Below, in pieces: positions 10,484 through 21,940 of a stretch of DNA of 64,000 bases. The notes under the pieces are model-generated. The model was not told the origin of the DNA. It made no database searches and worked only from the letters and a program-made list of their open reading frames with translations. This DNA comes from Neoceratodus forsteri. Its lineage: Eukaryota; Chordata; Ceratodontiformes; Ceratodontidae. How positions within the stretch are numbered: position 1 is the first letter of the stretch; each line of letters starts with the position of its first letter. The stretch is from positions 196,326,501 through 196,390,500 of the forward strand of contig CM057458.1 of NCBI GenBank assembly GCA_016271365.2. Reading direction: 5' to 3'. Made by a program: the position numbers and the translations under genes.

Positions 10484-12813
10484 TTAAGCTGTGCCATAGA
10501 CGTAAGAAAAAAGAGGATTTATTAGCTGATTGCAGTCTATTAAGGTAAGCCCTCCTCCTTGCTGAAGTCTTTTTTTCTTTATTCCCCATCTGTGTCTGCT
10601 CACAGGTTGTTCAGGCTGTGAAGAGGGCAAAGATTGGGAAGATGGTCTCAAAGTGGTGTCCGAATGTTGATCTCTCGTATCTGTATCTCCCCACTTCCTT
10701 TTGTCTTGGAGCACCTGATACTTGTTCATGAGAGTAATGTTAGTGGCTTCTTTAGACACTTTGGTTAGTTTTTCCCTCAGTGGCATGATAATGTTTCTCT
10801 GGAGGGGAATCCCACATTCCCTGCCTTTGATATTTCTGTTCATTCAGATTCAGACTCTTCAGCCAGCCAAGGTGGTACTGGAGAGGCCCCCTCGATGTCG
10901 TTAGTTATGACTCCTTCCTGTGGGGCCATCTCTTGATCTATAGGGGGCACCTGGTCAGTAGTAGAGGTAGAATTAGTAGGATCAGGCTTGTCTTCTTTGT
11001 TACTCTGGAGCATATCAGGCTTTTATTAGAAGTCAGAGGTGGAGCTAGTTGTACTGTTGCAGATTTATCTGCTGTACCGTTGCTCTGGGCCTTCTGGACT
11101 AAGTTATCCTGGTCAGATCCATTCATTCTATTGTGCATTACCCAGGGGCAGTTTTGAAAGAAGTGTCCCTTCTCTTCACATAAGTTGCATTTAAACCAGC
11201 TTCTGCAAGTCAGGCTCACATTCCCGAATTCCCCGCATAGACCACATCTTAACTGGTCACATGCGTTTGACAGATGAGATCTATCCCCTCATGTGTAATG
11301 GGCCTTAGGTTGGCTAGAGTAGAAATGTACCCCATTGTTCCAGCCAAGGAAAAACTGTTTGAAAGATGGTAACCCCAGCCTCATTCTGGTGGAGTTTCAC
11401 TTGATATCTCCAACCCCCAGTCCAGAGGTGCTCTGAATCAGTTTATCGCATCTGGAGGTGTAAGAATGTCACAATGCTGATTTAGCCAGTAGTGTATGTC
11501 CCCTACATTGACCCCCTCATTTTGAATCATTATAGTCACTGTTTTCACCATCAGCTTCATAATGGTATTAACATGAAAGGGACCTGTAAGGGGGCAGAAT
11601 TATACTTGGCTATCTCTCATCCAGAACCGCTCTAGGCCATGAGGTGTCTTGAAGCTTGCATCAAAACTATCCTTCCCAGAGACATGTATGAGCGCATAAA
11701 TCTCTGAGGCGAAGAATCTAAGGAAGTCTTTCAACAGCTGTTGCCTACAAACTCCCTGTATCTGATGCAAACCACATTTGTTTTTGGAGTTGATTTGCGT
11801 CTGTTTTTTAAAAAGACAGAAAATCTCAGCCCTGTTCATGGTGGTATGTTTTGTCTTGATTCCCAGTCTTCATCCTCAGACGTCGAGTGCACCAAGTCTT
11901 GCTGTAAAGTGTCTCAGGTCTGTGCATTTGAGAGCTAATTTTGCAAGGGTAGCCCCTACCATGAAGTCAAGGGCTAGTCATTGTGTGCAGTGGAGGGTTG
12001 GGGTCCCATATCCTGCCCTCTCTGCCTCTGTACCTTTCTTCTTGGGCTCTGTATCTGCATCCTGCAAACTGGGTACTACGTCTGTAATCCCATCTGCTAC
12101 ATCGTGTCCTTGGCTTACTACTCAGTTGTGTGGGTGTTGGGGGGGCAGCGTCTCATCCTCTGTAGTAGCAGTATGTGTTGCAGTTGCCTTCTCAGGCTGA
12201 GCCTCTATCCTTCCACCTTCCTCATTATACATCAGCTGTGCCTTCCTTTTATGCAGTGCATCACAGTCTGCTGACACCTCAGTAGAGTGCACAGCGTGCT
12301 TCGTCTGTCTCTGTTTTTCCCAACCCTGCATCGAAATTAACCGAGCGATTCCCTGAGTGAACAACCTCTGTTTAACAGTAGTGGAGGCAGTACCTTTTTC
12401 CCCTGCTCTGGCTTTCGCTTTCTCCTTTCTAGGTTCACAGGTTTATGTAGCCTGTCAAGGAGTGTACTTCGTTCCCGGTGCCTCTCGTGATGCTGCCATG
12501 TTGCTGTTTGACACGCTCACTTGTGAGCTGACCATCTGGTCCCATGAAGGATCTGGGACCAAATTCCCTGACTGATCTTTCATCCAAATGCATTTAACAA
12601 TCCCGTCCTGGGAGACCATGGAGCTTCTTTATGTTGTGATCTCGGGACTTTAAAAGCCACAGTAATTCTCCTTGTGCTCAGCAGCCAGCTCTGTTCTTCC
12701 AGTCCCAGCTGATTGTAAGTGTCAGTCAGGTTGCTGTCAGAGTGGCCCTTTGAAGTCCGGGCTGCTTTCTTTCCTGGACTCCTATCCGCTTTCCCCGATG
12801 GAGTGATAGGCAC
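10484..12813 (-). pseudogene. Tx1/L1-type LINE ORF1 (ZCCHC3-like) remnant
   Basis: Read right to left, the minus strand encodes a basic N-terminus (from 12813), an 11839-11600 segment reading EIYALIHVSGKDSFDASF and HGLERFW, then TVTIMIQNEGVNVGDIHYWL and CDILTPPDAIN. A zinc knuckle follows at about 11190, CNLCEEKGHFFQNC (CX2CX4HX4C), with a polar tail to 10484. This order is that of the nucleic-acid-binding ORF1 of Tx1-type LINEs common in amphibians and fish, related to ZCCHC3-like proteins. Several stops and frameshifts occur and no ORF2 follows. The protein would coat LINE RNA. A domesticated gene is unlikely given the damage. Confidence 0.75.
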
Positions 12814-13189
12814 CAGCAGCTCAGTTTTTAGGGCTGCTACCTGTAGCCCTATTGCGTCGGCTGTAAAAATGAGCTACAGGATTCGGGCCATAGAACACTT
12901 CCTTTATAGTTTTCAAATGATCCTTCCACTACTTTGCAGCCCTTCAGTTTAGCCCTTGCAGTGCTGCAGACTAAAAAGCTGTGCAGAGCTCAGTCAAATT
13001 AATTCTAGTTCTTTTGGCAGCCTTCTGGTTCTTCAGTGACTGCAAGAAACACTTTTTTTCTTTTCAGTCCAACTTGGTAAGCAGTGTTTATAGAGCTACT
13101 GCAAGACAGACAAAAGCACCTAACTGCAGAGCAGTTTCAAAGTACATGCTTGGTCATCTCTCCCAAAGTGCATGTGTGTGTGTGTGTAG

Positions 13190-13430
13190 CAATGATTTAT
13201 GATACTTTTGAAACATAACAGAAGATTACTTCAGAGAAGCTAATTAACACCAGTATGCTTTTAGCCGAGAAGCCCCTGAAGGGCAAAGTTTATCAAGAAT
13301 TATCAACAAGTAGAGAGCTCTTCTCAGATGAATTTTAAACTGTCTTAGTAAATTTCAAACAAGCATTTGTCAATGTCGAATGTTGCTTGCTTGTATGTGC
13401 TGTTTAGGTATTTGGAAGTGACAGTTCCAT
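13190..13430. other. Short unassigned stretch after a GT run
   Basis: A short (TG)n run lies at 13170-13187. The rest shows no recognisable feature. Confidence 0.4.
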
Positions 13431-14193
13431 GCCTTCCTCCCAAGTCATCCACTGTGTCTTTCTGTTCAGTATTCACAGAAGAGTGGGAGGGGCAAGGGGC
13501 ACAGCAGTACAGCAGTTGCCAAGGGGGTGAAGAGGTGGACAATAGTCCATTCAAAGGCAAAAGAGTCCTGCAGGAGCTCACTAAATTGAAGGTGGACAAA
13601 GAGATAGAACCAGATGGCATATGCCCAAGGATATTAAGAGAACTGCGAAGGGAGATAGTAGTACCTCTGACAGCCATGTTCACTGAGTCATTCAACATGA
13701 GTGAATTGGAAGAGGGCACATGTGGTCCCTCTACACAAATGCAGCAGCAGGGAGGAGGCAGGGAACAATAGGCCATTCAGCCTCACCTCAGTAGTGAGGA
13801 AGATCATGGAGGCATTGCTTAAAGAAAGGATAGTGGGGCATCTAGAAGCCATCGGAGCCCAGGACCATAGACAACATGGATTCACAGTGGGGACATCATG
13901 TCAGACAAATCTGGTTGATTTCTTTGACTGGGTGACAAAGGAAGTGAATCAGGGTGGGGCAGTGGACAACGCTTACCTTGATTTCAGCAAAGCCTTTGAC
14001 ACCATCCCACATAGGAGGCTGATAAACTAGCTGGATAAGCTGGGCATAGGGGAAAGGGTGGTAAACTGGGTTAGAAACTGGCTAACAGACAGGAGGCAGA
14101 AAGTGGTGGTAAATGGGGTGCAGTCTAGGGAGAGGGGGTGACCAGTGGGGTGCTGCAGGGTCTTCATTAGTAACATTGCAGAACGGCTGAAGG
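13430..14193 (+). pseudogene. CR1 LINE reverse transcriptase fragment
   Basis: The plus strand encodes CR1 pol: SVFTEEW, LQELTKLKVDKEIEPDGICPR, then (after a frameshift near 13700) HVVPLHK, NNRPFSLTSVVRKIMEALLKERI, QHGFTVGTSCQTNLVDFFDW and DFSKAFDTIPHRRLIN (RT motif A Asp). It is cut off before the RT DD motif where the 293 bp satellite begins. It is dead and truncated on both sides. The minus-strand copy at 45.1-45.6 kb is clearly homologous. Confidence 0.85.
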
Positions 14194-14194
14194 G

Positions 14195-15010
14195 AATTTT
14201 CAACATAGCCATTTTAAGACCTTTGCTCATGAACAGTGTCACTGTGATTTTCTTAATGTGTCCCATACATTGATTTCGTGACCGATTCGCGCCATGGTGC
14301 TACATGGGCGAAACACGCTTTAGGTGAGATGTGAAAAATGACAGCTGTACTGCTCATAAGGAGGTGTGTGGTAAAATGGCAGTGTTGAAAATCTGGGTGA
14401 AAATATTGAAAATTCACGAACTTACGTACACATAGGAACTTCACAATGCACACTCGTAAAACAGTCATTTTAGAATTTTTCACCAAATTTTCAACATAGC
14501 CATTTAAGACCTCTGCTCATGAACAGTGTCACTGTGATTTTCTTAATGTGTCCCATACATTGATTTTGCACACCGACTGCGCCATTGTATGCTACATGAG
14601 CAAAACACGTTTCAGGCGGCGTGAAAAATGACAGCTGTACTGCTCAAAAGGAGGTGTGGTAAAATGGTAATGTTGAAAATCTGGGTAGAAAATGTTGAGA
14701 ATTCGCGAACTTACGGTGATGCGTGGGAACTGCACTGGCATGCGCTGCATTAAAACAGTCTCATTTTAGAATTTTTCGCAAATTTTCAACATAGACTTTT
14801 TGAGAGCCCACCTTATGAACACTGGAAGTGTCATTTCATTAATTGGTCGCGAAAGGTGATTTCACGCAGTGACCGTGAAATCACCCTTTGGGCCTGATTA
14901 ACGCCATGACAGTGCAAGAATTCATGAGGAGGGGTCCTAAAAACCCCATGTTGAAAATTTGGGCCCAAAATTCCCCAAAATGCCTGAGATATGCAACAAA
15001 GTTGAAAAAA
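14195..15010 (+). repeat. Tandem repeat with ~293 bp period
   Basis: Units start at about 14195, 14485 and 14780, each opening with AATTTTCAACATAG and containing AAAATGACAGCTGTACTGCTC. The third unit is partial and diverged from about 14830. That gives about 2.7 copies. A related AACTC/GACAGCTGTCATTTTTCAA block occurs inverted near 18990, so the unit is likely part of a dispersed satellite or transposon family. Confidence 0.75.
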
Positions 15011-15236
15011 AACATTTACTCCATTATACAGCTTACCGGCACTTCCTCAGTTCGCGGTCGGCTTTGAAGAGTGCAGGATGTTCCCGATCCACGAAGATCG
15101 TCACGCCGAGCTCGGAGGTAAGTATGGGGTGAGGGGTGTGGGGAGGCAGGGTGCGAGTGGTGGTGCGGGGTTGTGGGGACAGGGAGACTACGAGGGCCTT
15201 TTTGTTTACAGGTTTTTTTTATTTATAAGCGACGGA

Positions 15237-15610
15237 GCGTTTGCCACGCTGGGGTGGGCTCCCAGCATGGCAGCTAGAAAGAGCTGTTTGAGGGACTGGA
15301 GCCGATGGGGATTGGGCACCCCTGTCAGCCATAACAAGCTTTGCCATGCTGGGTGGGCTCCCAGCGTGGCACCTAAACTTTTGAAATTGGGCACCCCGTC
15401 CTTCTAACAAGCTTTGCCACACTGGGGTGGGCTCCCAGCATGGAACCTGGAAAGCTTTGGGGGTGTGCAGCCATGGAGCCAGGGGGATTGGGCACCCTGT
15501 CGGCTATAACAGTTTTGCCACGCTGGGTAGGCTCCCAGCGTAGCACCTGGACAGCTTTTTTGAAGGGGTGGAGCCCGTGAGGATTGGGCACCCCGTCGGC
15601 CATACAATGT
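15237..15610 (+). repeat. Minisatellite, ~100 bp unit, 4 copies
   Basis: Four copies of a unit open with TTTGCCACGCTGGG, TGGGCTCCCAGC and later GATTGGGCACCCC, starting near 15237, 15341, 15411 and 15511. The second copy is shortened to about 70 bp. The units contain the internal palindrome-like GCTGGGNNGGGCTCCCAGC. Open frames across it are by-products of the repeat. Confidence 0.8.
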
Positions 15611-16039
15611 GTGTGGGACGCATCAGCATGCAGTATGCGTGCTCGTGTGTGAGTGTCTGGGGGGGGGGAGAGGTCTGCTCACTGAAGCGGAGCTCTCTCT
15701 TTCAACTGTATGACCACTGCATTTTCAACTGCTGTCATAAACAGCTGCAGCAGTGATTGGGGAACTGGGGCTGCGCCTGCAAACACACTGACTGAATTGG
15801 AAGACGGGTGCCACACCTCCGAAAACTCGGATGATGGCACTATATTTCTTGCACATGCATGCAAGCAACATAAAAAGCATTCTACTGATAGGGAGAATAG
15901 TGTCCTAAGGTTTTTCTAATACATGTAAGATGAGCTTACAACTTTCATTGCAAGTGTACTTGAGTTTTAAAGAGCACAGTCAATGGAAGGCAAAATGCTG
16001 AAATGTGGCCTAATTTCAAGTTGAAATTAAAATAAATTT

Positions 16040-16040
<1 letters not shown>

Positions 16041-16088
<48 letters not shown>

Positions 16089-16122
16089 GTATATCTACAT
16101 ATATAGATATATATATATATTA
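16041..16122. repeat. (TA)n microsatellite
   Basis: An almost uninterrupted TA dinucleotide run of about 45 bp is followed by imperfect TA/CA units to 16122. Confidence 0.95.
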
Positions 16123-16711
16123 CCGTGCTACCAAGAGTTGAGGAGCCATTTACATGTTAAACCTAAAAGTTTGCACCTTAATAACTTTGCAACCGTTAAA
16201 CGGATTTGCCTAAAATTTGGAATACATGATCAAGAGCCATACATCTTGGGATCTGCCAACTTTTGTACTGTTTGGATATACAGCTGCGGAGTTATTAAGC
16301 GTGATCTGCGTGCGCGTTTATGCTTTTTTGGAATTCTTTGCTCGTCCCCACAGGTCGCTGCAGTTTGCGCACCGGTCCGAAACTTAAGGAACGTGCGGCC
16401 GGGGTCCCCGGTGTGCCTTTTGAAGATTTCATGAAAAATATTAAACGGTTCAAAAGTTATTCAAAAAACAATTTCCCATTATAAGTCAGTGGGAAAAGTT
16501 AACAAAAAGTTCGACAGTGTCGCAAATGCACTTTTTAGTGTCGCAAATCCACCGTTTTGTTTTCAGTTAGTGATCAGAAAAATGCTTGGCATTTAAATTT
16601 GGGACCCTCTGGCAACACAATTCTTTTTGTGTTTACCTAGTCGGACCCTGAGGATGCTAGGCATGTCTTTATTTTGAGGTTAAACACCCTAAAAATATGT
16701 TTTTTCAATCT

Positions 16712-16770
16712 CTGGAAAAAGTAGTGTCATACTCACGAAAGTGTCGCAAATTGCGACACTACTTTTCCAG
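16712..16770. repeat. Nested hairpin with AGTGTCGCAA palindrome
   Basis: The outer arms 16712-16728 and 16755-16770 are reverse complements apart from one extra A. Inside is a second inverted repeat, AGTGTCGCAA / TTGCGACACT (16740-16749 and 16751-16760) around a single A. The same AGTGTCGCAAA word also occurs near 16517 and 16540. Confidence 0.7.
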
Positions 16771-16789
16771 ATTATGGCCAAAATAACAG

Positions 16790-17175
16790 CAGTTCTTTGC
16801 CACCCTGCTGCAAATGAACGGTTTGGTCTTTTGGGCTGAAATTTGGAGGGAAGGCAGCCAGCATCTCACAGATGTGCCTTTTCGTGGTTTGGTGATAAAA
16901 TATTGCATGGATGCAAAGTTACGGTACTCCGAAGTTGACACTTTTTCCCATAGACTAACATTGTGGCGTCTGCTGCATGACAGAATTCTTTGCCACCCTG
17001 CTGCAAAATAACGGTTTGGTCTTTTACACTGAAATTTGGAGGGAAGAAAGCCAACATCCCACAGATGTGCCTTTTGGTGGTTTGGTGAAAATATTACAGG
17101 GCGGCAAAGTTATGGCACTCCGAACTTCTCTTTTTTTTCCCATAGGATAACATTACGGTGTTCGCCGTGCCTTTC
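16790..17175 (+). repeat. Tandem duplication, 194 bp period
   Basis: The block beginning TTCTTTGCCACCCTGCTGC at 16792 recurs at 16986, and the copies stay alignable through CCCATAGAATAACATT-like ends. Shared words include GGTTTGGTCTTTT and CAGATGTGCCTTTT. Two copies; function unknown. Confidence 0.75.
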
Positions 17176-17404
17176 AGGGCTCGTATCTCTGAAACGGTGT
17201 GAGATACAGACTTTTCGTAAGTATAAAACTAGCCAGGAAAGTCATAAATCATATGACTTTTAAATTTTTTTTCTATGTCGTACGGTTCCTGAGATATAAG
17301 CAATTTAGTATTCCAACTCCTCATTTTCTGCTCCGAGACCCATTATTATGCATACATTCTTTGTACTCACTGTCTTTCTCTATGCAGCTTTCGGGGAAAA
17401 CCAG

Positions 17405-17640
17405 CCTGTGTGCTTACATTACTGTTACTGTTAACTCTTCCGCTTGCGGTTCCTTACCGGTTTCACTTACCGTTCCGTCTACGCCACCATGTGCGTTACC
17501 CTTTGCGTTTTCATTTGCGCTTGCGTTTGTGTTATTTTTACCATTTGTGTCTACAGTACTGTTTCTCTTTCTGTTTCACTTTGCTTCACCATGCGCATTA
17601 CCATTTGCGTTTGCGGGCACCGTGTTACTATGTGACAAGA
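17405..17640 (+). repeat. Cryptic low-complexity repeat of TTGCGTTT/TTACCGTT words
   Basis: A pyrimidine-rich stretch is built of degenerate short words such as GCGTTTGCG, GTTACC and TTTGCGTT in irregular order. It generates overlapping open frames in all plus frames (17199-17876, 17410-17721, 17444-17635), a sign of simple-sequence origin rather than coding. Confidence 0.55.
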
Positions 17641-17879
17641 CATCACGTGTCTGGCCCCGCGCTCCCGCCGCCACATTACATTCACTATTTCTCATTATCA
17701 TTCTCAAAAGAAGGAAATTAGGGCAAAAAACTCTGGGTTGTTGCACAGCGACCAGCGAGAAATTGAGTATTGAGGTTAAAGCCCCCTTGGACCCCCAGCC
17801 CACCCCCAACGGCATCGGGGTGTGCATTGGGGTTGTCAGTCCTAACTTTTGCTTGTTTCAGTTTTTTCATTACTGAGCA

Positions 17880-19885
17880 CCATATTACTTGTCCTGCTGC
17901 TCCAGCTCCATTTTTGCTTTGTTCCACATGGAGAGGACAGTAATTACTGCTAGTAAACATAAATGTGGATGTTATCTGTTAGACCCTTCCAGGTATTCCT
18001 GTTTTGAAAATGCAGCTTCCCCTTAACAACGGTATCCAAACAGAAAGCCCACCAGCAAGTTTCTTTTTCTTTTTAGTACTGAACACATTCTCTTTACTGC
18101 TGCAGTAAATGTAAAATCCAGAGGGAAATCTTAAGAAACTGATAGAGGGAAGCTTACAAAAGGTGTCAGTTGACATTTTGCTGTATGGGACTACATAAAT
18201 ATGCAGAACTAAAAAATGCTAAATGAATTCACTGCCACTACGTAAGTGTATGTTAGGGGAATTTGTCAACACAAAAAGGGGGCTTGGTTTGCACTCAAAG
18301 AGGAGTGTGAAGATCAGTTTTCCGGTGTGGGACAGTGACCCACAGGGTGTAAAAAGTTGAGGTTATTGAAAATATGATGGATCATAATGATCTACATAGT
18401 CCATTTTCTTAATGTAGCAATTTTATCATCAAAGAAGAAAAAAGGTGGGTTGGAATTGACAACTATCTGACATTTTTCACAGTCTTCCACTCAAAAAAGA
18501 ATACCGACACCAACTTGCTGCACTATAAGACCGCACCAAAGAATTTAACATCTGTGCCAAACTCCATGCCGCATTCTTTCAGCTTTATAGAGTACAGTAC
18601 CACAATAAATTTTCTTTACCTTATCCTCACTTTCATCTGAATGCACCCTGACCCACTTTCTGCCCTAATATCATGATACTGTATTTAGGGCTTGATTAAG
18701 TCAAGCTGTTTCCAAAGTTCCTCCTCATAGACCAAGTTAAACCTTTTCAATGCCAAAAAAAGACTAGCAGTGCCTTCCATGACTTTAAATAAATGTTATA
18801 TGGGGCGGTATTATACTTTGCGCATTTTTGTATTCTATGATTCTAGAATGGTCACCTGTTAATTTATGAGGCTATGTTGAATTTTGCAAATCCGGGCAAA
18901 CGCTATGTTTGTAATATTCAATATTTTTACCACAATATTTTAACAGCCATTTTGAAACAGTGACTCATGACTGTGACAGCTGTCATTTTTCAACTCCTGC
19001 CCACTATGTGTGTTTGCAGCCCAATCTGATTTTGCAGTCCCTGCACAACATCACCTTTAGGCCAGGAGTTAAACATTTTCTCTGCCCTTCTTTATGAGGC
19101 AGGTTCATCACAAGGCTGTGATGAAAATTTTGGTGTAAAAATATATATATAAAAAAAAAATCTTCAATATTTGAAACACAGATTCCTCTCCTGCAGTCCT
19201 ATTGGCTCTGGCCAGAGGTTGTTTTCACATGGTGCCTGCTGCATTTGCTGCCAGTTCTTCAGGTCTGCCTTCCTGTTTGAGTATCACTCTTCATCTTCTG
19301 CCAGCATGGAAACTAGCAGCTTCCTTCTTTCTGCTGTTTCCTACTTGAGTTGTTCTTTGGTGGCTACAGGGTCACTTGCTGCAGTATCAGGTAAGGTCTC
19401 TTCCACCACCATACTTTGACTCATTCTCTTCATTGCCACAAACTGCTGGATTCATAACCACCTCACCATGTTCCTCCTGGATAGCTTTGGCTGGAGGGAG
19501 GACTTCTACTTAGCTTGCTCTGTAGCACACCATTCTCCTCTGCTGCATCAGAGTCCTCCACCTTGGATAGGTGGCCAGCAGTGCCCTTTAACAAGAGCAG
19601 GGGAGTTTCCCTGGTGTCCTTGCCAAATTTATCCCATTCACTAAAACACCATCAACAGCTTAATCTAGTTTCAGTATTGCCTAGCCCTCTTTTCCCAGTC
19701 AATAAAAAATAAATAAATAAAGCAGATTAAGTAAGCAATGTCACTATGAGCAGTGACTTATTAGAGGTGTAGAGGCATACCAGGTTCACTGTGACGTCAT
19801 GCACATACACTGACTGACTGGTGCAAGTGCAGCAACATCAAGTGTGACATTTTTTAAGCGAGTCTTACTTTTCCCCACACCAGAC
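17880..19885. other. Mostly unassigned AT-rich DNA
   Basis: No reading frame with recognisable protein similarity was found. Positions 18830-19150 share short blocks in inverse orientation with the 293 bp repeat at 14195-15010 (notably GTGACAGCTGTCATTTTT), so they probably belong to the same dispersed family. Confidence 0.45.
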
Positions 19886-20628
19886 TGTGACAGTGTAAAA
19901 TAAGAACCTGCCCAATTTTTTATAAAGAAAGAGTTAAAACAGGGATGTGTTCTGTCCTCTCATTTTCTGTCTCTTGTCTGACTGCGCAGTCAACTTTTCT
20001 TGTGAGACCTAGGAACTGATCACTCTGACAGTCTTACAGTTCTTCCCTTTCCTACTATCTCCCTGCCTTCATTTGCCGTTTCTATCTTTTCTTCCCCCTT
20101 GCGTATCTGCAGTTGTAGAAACATATGTGGATCTTTATGTGAAACTGGGTTCTCTGGTTTGAAAATGTATATAGTTAAATTGCTGAAATGATTGCAAAAA
20201 TCTGTTTGGAACTTACAGGGTTAACATTGAGATGCATTTTGACCTCCACAGACTAATTTGCAGAGTTGTCAACAGGAGATTAGTTCTGGGACACAGTGTT
20301 CTATTCCGTTGCACCTGCAATGAAAGAAACTGGCAAAGTTGTAATACATTTTGTGAGAAACTGGAGGTATCTTAACAAGCTCAGGATATAGAAGTTAATT
20401 GCCAGAAAAAGGCATTATTTATAAAGAGGGCAGTCTTTCATTGGAGAGGGAGAGAGATTGAAATTTATAATTAGAGATACCATCAGAGGAAGGGCTTTTT
20501 GTTTGAACTACCAGTATAAAAGCCATCCTGCAAAATGTTTTTATTGCTATTGAAAATAATAAAATACTACTTGCAAATTATATAACTGCTCCTGGTTTTC
20601 CTGTGCTTCCTGACCTGTGCCTCAATTA
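19886..20628 (+). mobile_element. Dispersed repeat starting TGTGACAG, copy 1 (possible LTR)
   Basis: It begins TGTGACAG and contains a block around TTATGTGAAACTGGG, AATAAAATACTACTTGCAAA, and an end reading CTGCTCCTGGTTTTCCTGTG then CCTGACCTGTGCCTCA. It aligns with 20650-21049 and 31677-32352 read on the minus strand. About 330 bp in its 3' half (about 20180-20500) are not shared with copy 2. A TG start, an AATAAA and a CA end suggest an LTR, but no target duplication is visible. Confidence 0.6.
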
Positions 20629-20649
20629 CAGATTTTTTTTTAATTCACA

Positions 20650-21049
20650 CTAGGAGCAGTTATAACATTTACAAGTAGCGTTTTATTATTTGCAAAAACA
20701 AAATAAGAAAATGTGCAGGATAGCACTTATACAAGGAGTTCAACCAAAAAATAACTATATACATTCTCAAACCATGGGATCCCAGTTTCACATAAAGATT
20801 CATGTATGTGTTAATAATCATAGATAAGCAAGGGGGGAAGATGAGATAGAAACAGGAAGAAACAGCAAGTGAAGGCAGGCAGATAGTGGGGGAGAATTGT
20901 CAGACTGTTGGAATGATCAGTTTCAAGGTCTCACAAGAAAATTTGACTGTATAGTCAGACAGACGAGACAAAAAAGGAGAGGATAGAACAGGGCCTTGTT
21001 TTTAACTCTTTATAACAAAAGGGACAGGGTCTTATTTAACTCTGTCACA
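20650..21049 (-). mobile_element. Dispersed repeat starting TGTGACAG, copy 2, inverted
   Basis: Read on minus it starts TGTGACAGAG at 21049, includes CTTTATGTGAAACTGGGATC, ends ACTGCTCCTAGTGTG, and faces copy 1 tail to tail across about 20-60 bp. The two form a large imperfect inverted repeat. Confidence 0.7.
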
Positions 21050-21940
21050 CAGACCAACTGACCAAGTCGAATTTGGATGACCCCCTGCTGTCACAAGTGG
21101 AAGCAGCTTTGAAATAAAGGTATATCGGGCAGAGGATTATGGAAGGAGGATTGATTTTAAACATGGTGTGTGCCTGGAGCTTGGGGGGGGGGGGCATGCC
21201 TCTCAACTGTCCCTGATTTTCAGGGATGCCCCTGATTTTGCCTCAAAATTTTACTCTGTCCCTCCTAAAACTTGTGTTTCCATGACCAAACAGTGGGAGT
21301 TGTAAGCACAAAATAATGTCAACCATTAAAGTTACAGACTTGTTCTTCCTTAGAAAATGTATTCTACAATAGGTCCTTTACACTGTCAGCTTCCTGAGTG
21401 GATACCATGTATTTTGAAGATGTGTCCTTGAATTTGGTCATTTGTCCCTGATTTTTTTTTTAAGCCTTGTCCCTAATTTATGAGACAGGAGGCTCAGAGG
21501 CATTTGGGGGGGGGGGCAGTGGAGTTAGACTGGTAGTAATAACTGGGGTTATCCTCTTAACAAAAAGCCATGGGTTCAGTGTGGGGGCCAGCTATTAAAA
21601 GAAGGTATGTTTGGGCCTGGGGGACTAGGAAGGGAGGGTTTGGTTACAAGACATTTTTGGCTACTGGCACAGTGCAAGGAGCCTGCAGTTTTTTTTTGTA
21701 GAGTTGTGCAAACATGGGAAGGAGGCATATATGGAGGCTTTTAAGGGTCCCTCTCCAGAAAGTCACGAAAGTGTTATGGGTAAGAGTTTCTACTACTAAG
21801 AAATAAAATAATGTTGCCAAGTCTGGAAACAAACCTCACCCCCCCAAAAAAAAAAAAAAAAAAAACACCTCTAAAATCATGCTTTGGAACATAGCCGAAC
21901 ATAAAAAAATACAGTTCACACAACATGATATCTAAATAAA
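21050..21940. other. Unassigned stretch with poly-G and poly-A runs
   Basis: It contains G runs (21182-21193, 21506-21515), an A run (21846-21864) and two related GTCCCTGATTTT blocks (near 21210 and 21445) suggestive of an old interspersed repeat. No coding signal. Confidence 0.4.

Noticed and set aside
11778..12200. Plus-strand 140 aa open frame
   Set aside because: It is the opposite strand of the Tx1-type ORF1 remnant, which has recognisable motifs on minus.
15206..15607. Overlapping minus-strand open frames with a repeated GAHP motif
   Set aside because: They coincide exactly with the minisatellite and have no other support.
17199..17876. 225 aa open frame on plus
   Set aside because: It is driven by the low-complexity pyrimidine-rich repeat, and all three plus frames are open there.
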